A stretch of DNA of 64,000 nucleotides from Burkholderiaceae bacterium. GTDB taxonomy: Bacteria > Pseudomonadota > Gammaproteobacteria > Burkholderiales > Burkholderiaceae. Shown piece by piece: positions 57,014 through 64,000 of the stretch. The notes beneath the pieces were generated by a model. That model searched no databases. It was not told where the DNA came from and saw nothing but the letters and a program-made list of their open reading frames with translations. Location of the stretch: the NCBI GenBank assembly GCA_018261955.1, contig JAGTRK010000004.1, forward strand, positions 62,001 through 126,000, in the 5' to 3' direction. Each line of letters opens with the position of its first letter. Position 1 is the first letter of the stretch. The translations under genes were made by a program, and so were the position numbers.

Positions 57014-58012
57014 ATGTTACTGTCCCGCACCGCAGACCACCTCTACTGGCACGCCCGTTACATCGAACGCGCAGAAAACACCGCGCGTATGCTCGGCGTG
57101 AATTACGAAACCTTACTCATGCCACACAAAGCGCATAAAGAGCATAATTTATGGCGTGCCACCTTGGGTTTATCTGAGTTGGAGCCGCAATTTATCGAGT
57201 TATACGGCGAAATCAATACCGCCAACGTCCTGCAATTTATGATTACCGATATGCGTAACCTCTCGTCGATTCAATCTTGTTTGTGGGCGGCGCGGGAAAA
57301 CGCACGCGCGGTGCGCGGCAGTTTAACGTCAGAGTTGTACGAAACCATCAACAGTGTTTGGATTGAGTCACGCGAGTGGGTAACCACCCAACGCGCAATT
57401 AACCGTGCACCAGAATACCTTGAGTGGGTCAAAATGCGCTCACATCTGATTCTCGGCGTGGCTTTGGGTACGATGCTCAAAGATGAAACCTTTAACTTTT
57501 TGCGCATGGGTACATTCATCGAACGCGCTGACAACACGGCACGCTTGCTTGACCTTAAGTTTTTTGAGCATTCCGAAATATCCCACGCCAAAGAAAAAGA
57601 CACCGAGCAAACCCAAGGCGAAAACGACTCCAAAGACTTCTACCACTGGGCGGCCTTGTTGCGCTCGGTGTCTGGTTTTGAGGTCTATCGCCAAACCTAC
57701 CACGACGTCATCACGCCCGAACGTGTGGCAGAGCTTTTGATTTTTCGCAAAGAGATGCCCCGTTCACTCGCTGCTTGTATGAACGATTTGCGCAAAAACA
57801 TTCAATACGTACGCAATGATTACTCAGCCAAAACCGAACGTTTGGTTGGGCGCATGCACGCAGATTTGCAGTATGGACAAATTCAAGAGGTTCTGCAAAA
57901 TGGCATCCACGCTTATTTGACTGAGTTTTTAGAAAAAACCTTTGAATTGGGGCAACAGATTAGCCAAGACTTTTTGGTTCCGCTCAACCCTGCACACGCT
58001 AAAGTGGCATAA
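57014..58012 (+). CDS. Alpha-E domain protein (DUF403)
   Basis: A 332-residue, almost wholly helical protein beginning MLLSRTADHLYWHARYIERAENTARML, the DUF403/alpha-E signature, repeated in the second half as MGTFIERADNTARLLDL. The repeat suggests an internal duplication of a helical unit. An acidic insert (about 195-210, KEKDTEQTQGENDSKD) separates the two halves. Proteins of this family always accompany ATP-grasp and transglutaminase-like partners, and no activity has been assigned. It is the middle gene of the trio. Confidence 0.92.
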   Translation: MLLSRTADHLYWHARYIERAENTARMLGVNYETLLMPHKAHKEHNLWRATLGLSELEPQFIELYGEINTANVLQFMITDMRNLSSIQSCLWAARENARAVRGSLTSELYETINSVWIESREWVTTQRAINRAPEYLEWVKMRSHLILGVALGTMLKDETFNFLRMGTFIERADNTARLLDLKFFEHSEISHAKEKDTEQTQGENDSKDFYHWAALLRSVSGFEVYRQTYHDVITPERVAELLIFRKEMPRSLAACMNDLRKNIQYVRNDYSAKTERLVGRMHADLQYGQIQEVLQNGIHAYLTEFLEKTFELGQQISQDFLVPLNPAHAKVA

Positions 58013-58177
58013 TTGCGCCCTGATTGATTACAACCCGACACAACCATTGAATGTTTCATCCGTTTCATCAATGTCATGATGCCGCGAATGGAATCATGGA
58101 TTAAGACCCAGTTTGAATTCGTTGGGTGATGCAGTAGCAGGCCACCGCTGTTCACCCGACAAAACCCAAAGGCAGTT

Positions 58178-59023
58178 ATGCGTTACGAAATTCTCCACAA
58201 CACGCACTATGAATACGAAACACCCGTTTCGTACCTCATTCAACTCCTGCGCCTCACGCCTCGCAGCGGTGCGGGACAAAACGTCATCAATTGGAGCATC
58301 GGTGCGCCCACGCGCTTACAACCGCAAATTGACATGTTTGGCAACCATACCCATATCATGACCATCACTCAGCCAATCACCGCATTGGATGTCAATGTGC
58401 GTGGCGTGGTTGAAGTCAATGAAGATGACTCTGGACATCGATTCAGTGGGATGGATGGCATCTCACCATATATATTCACCCAAGCCACACACTTTACCGA
58501 GACCAACGAAGAACTCACTGATTTTGCCACACAATACATCAGTGGCACGCAAATTTCTGAAGCCCAAGCCCTGCGTCTGATGCAGGCCGTGCATGAAAAA
58601 ATCGCTTACACCACAGGCTCAACCCAAGTGACCACCACCGCAGCACAAGCCTTCGCGCAAGGTCAAGGCGTGTGCCAAGACCAAGCCCATGTGTTCCTCG
58701 CGTGCGCCCGCGCGCTCGGCATTCCTGCGCGCTACATCAGTGGTTATTTGAATACGGGTGATGTCGGGCATGTCGCCAGCCACGCATGGGTGGACGTGTA
58801 CACCGATGCGCACGAATGGCTCAGTATCGACATCACCAATACCTGTATCACCGATGGGCGACATTGTCGTTTGGCGATTGGGCGCGATTACGACAGTGCC
58901 TGCCCCGTGCGTGGTACACGGATGGGCGGCGGCACTGAGTCTATGGCGGCACATGTGTATGTATCCGCGCAGGGCGATGTGAATGTGTATGAGCAGTTTT
59001 TAAAACAGCAGCAGCAACAATAA
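58178..59023 (+). CDS. Transglutaminase-like cysteine peptidase
   Basis: A 281-residue protein. An N-terminal beta domain typical of bacterial members (about 1-95) precedes the transglutaminase-like core, whose catalytic triad is intact: Cys166 (GVCQDQAH), His202 (SHAWVDVY) and Asp218 (LSIDITN). It has no signal peptide, so it acts in the cytoplasm. It probably hydrolyses or transfers a peptide or amide made by the ATP-grasp partner. It lies 165 bases after the alpha-E gene. It ends with a Gln-rich tail (KQQQQQ). Substrate unknown. Confidence 0.92.
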   Translation: MRYEILHNTHYEYETPVSYLIQLLRLTPRSGAGQNVINWSIGAPTRLQPQIDMFGNHTHIMTITQPITALDVNVRGVVEVNEDDSGHRFSGMDGISPYIFTQATHFTETNEELTDFATQYISGTQISEAQALRLMQAVHEKIAYTTGSTQVTTTAAQAFAQGQGVCQDQAHVFLACARALGIPARYISGYLNTGDVGHVASHAWVDVYTDAHEWLSIDITNTCITDGRHCRLAIGRDYDSACPVRGTRMGGGTESMAAHVYVSAQGDVNVYEQFLKQQQQQ

Positions 59024-59199
59024 ACACATTGAAAAAAATCGGTGCGCTCGCACCACCCAATCAAATTGGCTATGGGGCGAGTTCAGTGACGATCCATCCA
59101 ATATGTTTTTTACACCTCAAAAAACTGGCGAATGAGCAACACCGAGGTGGCTGTTTTTATGGTTGAATTTTTAGGGCTATGATTTAGATGGGGTGCTTT

Positions 59200-59391
59200 T
59201 TATTCTGCACCATCAAAAGTCGGCAAATTTGAATCATCCTCTTGCACATCATTTTCGACAGGGATTTTATAAGATTCTTGTGACCAAGCACCCAAATCGA
59301 TTAAGCGACAGCGTTCTGAACAAAAAGGACGAAATGCAGACTCCACACGGTATTCATGCTTGATGCGACAAGTTGGACAACGTACCTGCAT
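59200..59391 (-). CDS. yacG: DNA gyrase inhibitor YacG
   Basis: A 63-residue zinc protein. Four cysteines, in VRCPTCR and FCSERCRLIDLG, form the zinc finger that contacts GyrB in E. coli. The tail is acidic (ENDVQEDDSNLPTFDGAE). The ATG lies two bases after the zapD stop, so it is translated as the last gene of the coaE-zapD-yacG group. The frame extends higher but overlaps zapD. Confidence 0.93.
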   Translation of the reverse strand: MQVRCPTCRIKHEYRVESAFRPFCSERCRLIDLGAWSQESYKIPVENDVQEDDSNLPTFDGAE

Positions 59392-59393
59392 GA

Positions 59394-60242
59394 TTACACC
59401 AAACCAAAAGACTGACGGGGTTGTTGACTTTCTAAGGCTGGGTTCGGCGCACCGCACAACCCCAAGTGGAAATTGATTTCATTGGAAGTCAATTCACGAA
59501 TCGCCGCTGCAGGACGCGCCTGCAAAGCAGGCGGTGCAAAACGCAACCAAATCACATGCTTATTTGCGCTAATGTCAGGCAAACAATTTGTGGCGTTCTC
59601 AATTTCAATTTGCAAAATATCAAATTTCCGACCCAACAGGGGTTGCTGAAAAACCTTATTGAGCGTCACACACTCTTTATTGAGTGCTATATTGCGCGCA
59701 ATTGACAATAAAAACACCACCGCATCAAATAAGGGCGCAAACGGCATTGCCCAACGCTCCATATCCGAGCGACGTTGGGCAGGTTCATCTTGTAACCATT
59801 GATGGTAAAACCCCATATCAAATGAACACACACCAGACGGCACCACCAAACGACTTTTAACGTTGAGCAACCATTCATTTTCAACCAAATTGCTACCAAA
59901 CTTAGGGGATTGTTCAATTTGTTTTTGCGCATCTACCATTCTGAGTATGGTTTGCGTGAGTTTTTCTTCAGAGATTTCGGGGGAACTGTAGTATTGACTC
60001 AATGATTGTTTGTAGCGGCCGAGTTCCGACAATAAATCACCTTTGATGTCATTGCGAAACGTGAAATCGTATAAATCCAAAAGAGTTAGTAACGCAGTGT
60101 GGTGATCTTCCTTATGTACACAGGCCACATAATGCCGCCAGCGATGGTACAGGTTTTCAATCCGCAGAAAAGTCCGAAACCGCTCATTAAGTGGAAATTC
60201 AAAAACAATTTTCGATTCAACACTTTGCGCAGAACACGCCAT
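59394..60242 (-). CDS. zapD: Cell division protein ZapD
   Basis: A 282-residue FtsZ-bundling protein (formerly YacF). The N-terminal FEFPLNERFRTFLRIENLY motif (about 14-32) and the C-terminal HLGLCGAPNP region fit the family, which has an alpha-helical domain followed by a beta domain. It crosslinks FtsZ filaments at the division ring. It sits between coaE and yacG, the standard order in beta- and gammaproteobacteria. Confidence 0.95.
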   Translation of the reverse strand: MACSAQSVESKIVFEFPLNERFRTFLRIENLYHRWRHYVACVHKEDHHTALLTLLDLYDFTFRNDIKGDLLSELGRYKQSLSQYYSSPEISEEKLTQTILRMVDAQKQIEQSPKFGSNLVENEWLLNVKSRLVVPSGVCSFDMGFYHQWLQDEPAQRRSDMERWAMPFAPLFDAVVFLLSIARNIALNKECVTLNKVFQQPLLGRKFDILQIEIENATNCLPDISANKHVIWLRFAPPALQARPAAAIRELTSNEINFHLGLCGAPNPALESQQPRQSFGLV

Positions 60243-60263
60243 AGTTTACTTTCCGTAAGTTCT

Positions 60264-60896
60264 TTATTTTTTTAACAAACCCACATGGTGGGTCAGTATA
60301 TCCACTTGAACAATCAGATTCAAGTGGTTTGTTTCGTTTTTATTATTATTTATCAAAACGTTAGCGATATTTCTGCGCGCTTCAGGTTGCGCTTGCGCAT
60401 CAATAATAGACTCGATAGTGACGATACTCAAATGCGGACTACGTGTTTTCACCCGTTCAACTTGGGTCTGGCGTGAGCAATCGACCACCACAATCCAATC
60501 CAGTCGGTCTGTCCAAAATTCACTTTCAGCCAGCAAGGGAATGTCATAAATCAAATAACGATGCGAACCCGATTTTGAGTACTGATGTGCCAATTCAATC
60601 GCATCTTGCGCAATCATCGGATGCATGATGTCCTCAAGCGTTTTTTTTGCTTGGGTGTTCTGAAACACCCACTCTCGCATCTGAGCACGGTTCAATTCAC
60701 CTGTGGGCATCGCCGCCAATGCCCCGAAAGATGCGATAATTTGTGGCATCGCACGTCCATCCGCTCGTGTGAGTGCGTGCGAAATCTCATCCAAATCAAT
60801 CAGCCCAGCACCGCGCTCGCGCAACAATTTGGCGACTGTTGATTTACCTGAACCAATACCCCCCGTCAATCCGATATTCACAACATTGCGTGGCAA
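60264..60896 (-). CDS. coaE: Dephospho-CoA kinase
   Basis: A P-loop kinase of about 210 residues. Walker A GLTGGIGSGKS is near the N-terminus, followed by LIDLDEISH and the lid segment with REWVFQNTQAKKTLEDIMHP. It makes CoA from dephospho-CoA. The start is uncertain: a TTG at 60896 has GGGGGAC well placed upstream and gives the usual family length, while the frame is open to a TTG at 60974 and holds a GTG at 60881. It lies between pilD and zapD. Confidence 0.93.
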   Translation of the reverse strand: MPRNVVNIGLTGGIGSGKSTVAKLLRERGAGLIDLDEISHALTRADGRAMPQIIASFGALAAMPTGELNRAQMREWVFQNTQAKKTLEDIMHPMIAQDAIELAHQYSKSGSHRYLIYDIPLLAESEFWTDRLDWIVVVDCSRQTQVERVKTRSPHLSIVTIESIIDAQAQPEARRNIANVLINNNKNETNHLNLIVQVDILTHHVGLLKK

Positions 60897-60976
60897 CTGC
60901 GTCCCCCATTTAGGATGCCGAAGTTCGGGATGCGGTATATTTAGGAGGGTAGTGGACACAATAACTTTCAACAATA

Positions 60977-61804
60977 TTAAACAAACAATTTAAAATGACT
61001 GTGCATCAAAACCATTTGAATCACGGCACCAGCACTGATAAACGGACCAAAAGGAATTTTTAATGTTCGCACAGAATGATGTCGTAGAAACGCCACGAGC
61101 ACCCCAAAAATCAAAGCCAAAACACACGCAAACAGCAAGACATTGGGCACTGCAACCATGCCTTGCCAACACCCAATGGAGGCCAACAATTTACAGTCAC
61201 CCAAACCCAAACCTTCAAGACCGCGCCATTTCAGATAGGCAAAATAGGGAATCCATAAAATCACATACCCCAACGCCGCACCCGATAAAGCATCCACCAA
61301 CGCAGCACCCACGCCGTTGTGCGCAAACGCCATCGCCACCACCAATCCGATGCCCAATAAAACATAATTTAACACATCGGGTAGCAAAAAATACAAGGCA
61401 TCAATCCAACTGGCGACCCATAACACATAAAAAAATACAAAACTGCTCAAAGCCTGCCAAGTCAAACCAAACCAAAAAACACTCAACAATGCCCACAACA
61501 CCGTACCCAATTCGACCAAAAAATAACGCATAGGAATCGGCTGATGACAATAGGCACATTGACCACGCAAGTATATGAAACTGAGTAAAGGAATATTGAG
61601 CCACCATTGGATAGCGTGTTGACACTGCGGACAAAACGACGCGGGAACGGCGATATTGAAGGTATTTTTATCGCGTGATGAATTTTCCTCACCCAAAAGC
61701 ATTCTCGGCAAGCGGTAAATCAACACATTGGCGAAACTACCGAACGCTGCCGCACAGAGCACTACCCAGAACATATTCATCCAAAACAAGACATCATGGT
61801 TCAT
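60977..61804 (-). CDS. pilD: Prepilin peptidase / N-methyltransferase PilD
   Basis: A 275-residue polytopic protease. The cytoplasmic zinc site (CPQC and CAYC, about 60-90) marks a bifunctional enzyme. The two catalytic aspartates appear in ASWIDALYFLLPD and GLGLGDCKLL. It cleaves type IV prepilins (and pseudopilins) and methylates the new N-terminus. The ATG overlaps the pilC stop region (TGATATG); a GTG five codons higher lies inside pilC. It is followed by coaE. Confidence 0.96.
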   Translation of the reverse strand: MNHDVLFWMNMFWVVLCAAAFGSFANVLIYRLPRMLLGEENSSRDKNTFNIAVPASFCPQCQHAIQWWLNIPLLSFIYLRGQCAYCHQPIPMRYFLVELGTVLWALLSVFWFGLTWQALSSFVFFYVLWVASWIDALYFLLPDVLNYVLLGIGLVVAMAFAHNGVGAALVDALSGAALGYVILWIPYFAYLKWRGLEGLGLGDCKLLASIGCWQGMVAVPNVLLFACVLALIFGVLVAFLRHHSVRTLKIPFGPFISAGAVIQMVLMHSHFKLFV

Positions 61805-61805
61805 A

Positions 61806-63026
61806 TCAGACCGCACCACCTAAATTAAGTATCGGTAGATACAAAGCAATCACCATCGTCGCAATGATAATCCCAATAATAACGACCAACAAAGGTTCGA
61901 TGAGCGAGGACAATCGCTTGACACCTTGCTCCAACATAAACTCATTGTGCAGCGCATCTTGTGTCAACATGGCGGACAAAGTACCCGATTCTTCGCCAAT
62001 TTGCACCCGTTGAATCAAACTCGGCTCAAAAACAGGATATTGCATCATTGCCAAAGACAGGCTGTGTCCATTAAGCACATCCTGCGTCACAGAAACAATG
62101 GCACGGCGCATGGTCGGACTGGATACGGTTTGCGCCGCAATATCCAAAGCGCGATGCAATGGAATCCCTGCTTGATACAGCAAACCCAAGGTACGCGCGA
62201 ACTGTGCGTGCCAGCCCAAAACCAATAAACGACCCATAATCGGGGCTTTCATACGCCATGTATCCAATTGATTGTAAAGTAAATCAGCACCCCATCGCCG
62301 AACCAATGTGTATGCCAACAACAAAGCCACCACGATAATCAACCAATATTCACGAACAGTTTTTGAGCCACTGAGCAAAACCTGAGTCAACCACGGCAAA
62401 GGTTTGCCGTTGCTGCGATAAATGTCCTCAAACACAGGAACCACAAAAGCCAATACCCCCAACCACACCAAAGCGGCAACCGCCAATACAAATGCGGGAT
62501 ACCACAGCGCGGTTTTAATTTGTGAATGAATTTTTTGACGTTGTTCCTGCGAGTAAACAATATTATTGAGCACCTCGGAGAGTCTACCCGACTCCTCGCC
62601 GCTGGCGATTAGGTTACAAGTGAGCGTATCAAACACTTTGGGATGGTGACGCAAAGCGGTGTGTAAATTTTCACCCCGTTCAATGTCCAAGCGTATGGTT
62701 TGTATCACGTTGCGAAAATAAGGCTTGGTCTGACTGTGTAACTGAACATCTAAAATACGCAACAAAGGCACGCCCGAGTCGTACAATGCCGACAACTCCT
62801 GTAAAAATTGCGTGACTTGTGGGCCTGAGATAGCACGTATGATCGGTTCTCGACGCACACGAATCTGTAGGGCAATAATCCCACGCTGTGAGAGTTGCTC
62901 ACGCACCACCATTTTATTGGCACCATACAAAACGCCAGTCATCAACTGTCCAGCACGGTTTTGACCTTGCCAAGTATAGCGTTTCAGCACAGATGACGAT
63001 GCCGATGGCTCTAACGTCTCATTCAT
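61806..63026 (-). CDS. pilC: Type IV pilus inner-membrane platform protein PilC
   Basis: A 406-residue GspF-family protein. Two similar halves each carry the GspF cytoplasmic helical domain (ALYDSGVPLLRILDVQ near 87-102 and LLYQAGIPLHRALDIA near 285-300), with three transmembrane segments (about 170-190, 220-240 and 375-400). It holds the pilus base to the PilB/PilT motors. It lies 20 bases after pilB and is followed at once by pilD. Confidence 0.96.
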   Translation of the reverse strand: MNETLEPSASSSVLKRYTWQGQNRAGQLMTGVLYGANKMVVREQLSQRGIIALQIRVRREPIIRAISGPQVTQFLQELSALYDSGVPLLRILDVQLHSQTKPYFRNVIQTIRLDIERGENLHTALRHHPKVFDTLTCNLIASGEESGRLSEVLNNIVYSQEQRQKIHSQIKTALWYPAFVLAVAALVWLGVLAFVVPVFEDIYRSNGKPLPWLTQVLLSGSKTVREYWLIIVVALLLAYTLVRRWGADLLYNQLDTWRMKAPIMGRLLVLGWHAQFARTLGLLYQAGIPLHRALDIAAQTVSSPTMRRAIVSVTQDVLNGHSLSLAMMQYPVFEPSLIQRVQIGEESGTLSAMLTQDALHNEFMLEQGVKRLSSLIEPLLVVIIGIIIATMVIALYLPILNLGGAV

Positions 63027-63046
63027 GTTTTAAATTCAATTTCAGT

Positions 63047-64000
63047 CTATAAAGTCACAGACATGACTTCTTCTAAAGAACTAACCCCCGCCATCATTTT
63101 TAACAGACCTGCTTGACGCAGCGTCAAATACCCCTCTTGTTCCGCCTGTTCGCTTAATGCTTGCGCCGAGACATTTTTGGCGATGAGCGACTGCATGGCA
63201 CTTGAGACGGGGACCACTTGAAATACCCCTGTGCGCCCTGTGTACCCTGTTCTGTGGCAATGCGGACAACCGACTGGCGTGTACGCTTGCCAGTCGGTTT
63301 GTGCGGCTTGCGCAGCACTCATACCCGCGCTTTGTAGCAATGCCTCGTCCAATCGAATCGGCTGTTTGCACGAGCATAATTTGCGCACCAAGCGTTGCGC
63401 GATGATTAAATTCACAGAGGCCGCCACATTGTACGCGCTCACGCCCATTTGTGATAAACGGGTCAAAGCCATTGTGGCATCGTTGGTGTGCAAGGTTGAA
63501 AATACCAAATGCCCTGTTTGCGCGGCTTTCACCGCAATGTCTGCGGTTTCCAAATCTCGAATCTCGCCCACCATGAGAATATCGGGGTCTTGACGTAAAA
63601 ACGCACGCAAGGCAGTCGCAAAATGGATGCCCGCTTTTTCGTTGATGTTGACTTGATTGACACCGTGCATAAAAATTTCGACGGGGTCTTCAACCGTTGA
63701 AATATTCACACCTTCTTGATTGAGTACATTCAAGCAAGCGTATAAAGACACGGTTTTACCACTGCCTGTCGGCCCCGTCATCAGTATCATACCGTGCGGA
63801 TTTTTCAGTGCATTTTGTATGATGCACAACTGCTCAGGCTCGTAGCCCAAACCTTCCAAATTCAAATCCGTATTTTGTGCATTTAAAAACCGCACGACAA
63901 TTTTTTCACCAAACACCGTGGGCAAGGTGCTGACACGACAATCGACCGTTCGCGTCGCGTCTATATTTAATTTAATCCGACCATCTTGAGGCACGCGTTT
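63047..64000 (-). CDS. pilB: Type IV pilus assembly ATPase PilB, C-terminal part (cut by window edge)
   Basis: The last 317 codons of a GspE/PilB-type ATPase. Walker A is GPTGSGKT, the Asp box and Walker B region reads DPDILMVGEIRD, and the His box is STLHTNDA. Two CxxC pairs (CSCKQP and CPHCHR) form the zinc site typical of assembly ATPases such as PilB and GspE, which distinguishes it from the retraction motor PilT. It powers pilus extension. The N-terminal domain lies beyond the right edge. Confidence 0.96.
   Translation of the reverse strand, partial: KRVPQDGRIKLNIDATRTVDCRVSTLPTVFGEKIVVRFLNAQNTDLNLEGLGYEPEQLCIIQNALKNPHGMILMTGPTGSGKTVSLYACLNVLNQEGVNISTVEDPVEIFMHGVNQVNINEKAGIHFATALRAFLRQDPDILMVGEIRDLETADIAVKAAQTGHLVFSTLHTNDATMALTRLSQMGVSAYNVAASVNLIIAQRLVRKLCSCKQPIRLDEALLQSAGMSAAQAAQTDWQAYTPVGCPHCHRTGYTGRTGVFQVVPVSSAMQSLIAKNVSAQALSEQAEQEGYLTLRQAGLLKMMAGVSSLEEVMSVTL

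Noticed and set aside
1-64000. CRISPR array, rRNA operon, prophage or toxin-antitoxin pair
   Set aside because: No regularly spaced direct repeats, rRNA signatures, phage structural genes or small coupled toxin-antitoxin genes were recognised anywhere in the window.

Overview
The window reads as chromosomal DNA of a betaproteobacterium, most likely order Burkholderiales, with a moderate G+C content (high 40s by eye, not computed). The basis is gene content and order: an amgK-murU pair divergent from lptD, trxA followed by rho, fmdB-DUF502-aspS, the run frr-uppS-cdsA-dxr-rseP-bamA-skp-lpxD-fabZ-lpxA-lpxB-rnhB-trmH, lptM-lysA divergent from cyaY, and pilB-pilC-pilD-coaE-zapD-yacG. Nearly all of it is conserved core genome. 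I see no phage, insertion sequence, CRISPR array or plasmid function.

Layout. 1-3.2 kb (minus): a two-component system cut by the left edge, then the MurU/AmgK cell-wall recycling pair. 3.3-8.5 kb: lptD (plus) and aconitase B (minus). 8.7-16.8 kb (plus): an OmpA-domain protein, thioredoxin, Rho, an M23 peptidase with a bactofilin, then fmdB-DUF502-aspS-rhodanese-GGCT. 16.8-20.8 kb: the most accessory-looking stretch, with a degenerate spacer, a large autotransporter carrying an acid-phosphatase passenger, and a long imperfect inverted repeat. 20.8-22.1 kb: htpX and tRNA-Phe. 22.1-27.2 kb (minus): a complete structural operon for an NAD-linked bidirectional [NiFe]-hydrogenase, hoxFUYHW. 27.6-32.2 kb (minus): leuA behind an apparent leucine attenuator, then pgsA and uvrC. 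32.3-34.1 kb (plus): a DUF47-Pit phosphate transport pair. 34.2-47.3 kb (minus): the envelope-biogenesis superoperon. 47.5-55.2 kb: lipoproteins, ftsK, lysA-lptM, cyaY and a single-PDZ HtrA-type lipoprotein. 55.5-59.0 kb (plus): a three-gene set of ATP-grasp, alpha-E and transglutaminase-like proteins. 59.2-64 kb (minus): yacG-zapD-coaE and type IV pilus genes, cut by the right edge.

How the genes work together. Much of the window builds the Gram-negative envelope. LpxD, FabZ, LpxA and LpxB start lipid A, LptD inserts LPS, BamA and Skp assemble outer-membrane proteins, and RseP and the HtrA-like protease handle envelope stress. UppS, AmgK and MurU feed peptidoglycan, CdsA and PgsA make phospholipid, and the M23-bactofilin pair probably shapes the wall. 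The Hox operon couples H2 to NAD(H); its hyp maturation genes are not in the window.

Items most worth a second look: the leuA leader, whose promoter would start the transcript at the leader-peptide ATG; the PAP2-phosphatase autotransporter with the long inverted repeat downstream; the ATP-grasp/alpha-E/transglutaminase trio; a HoxF whose NuoE-like domain lacks the cluster cysteines; an A-A mismatch in the tRNA-Phe acceptor stem; and a terminator inside the lpx operon. All positions and motifs were read by eye, and no database search was run.
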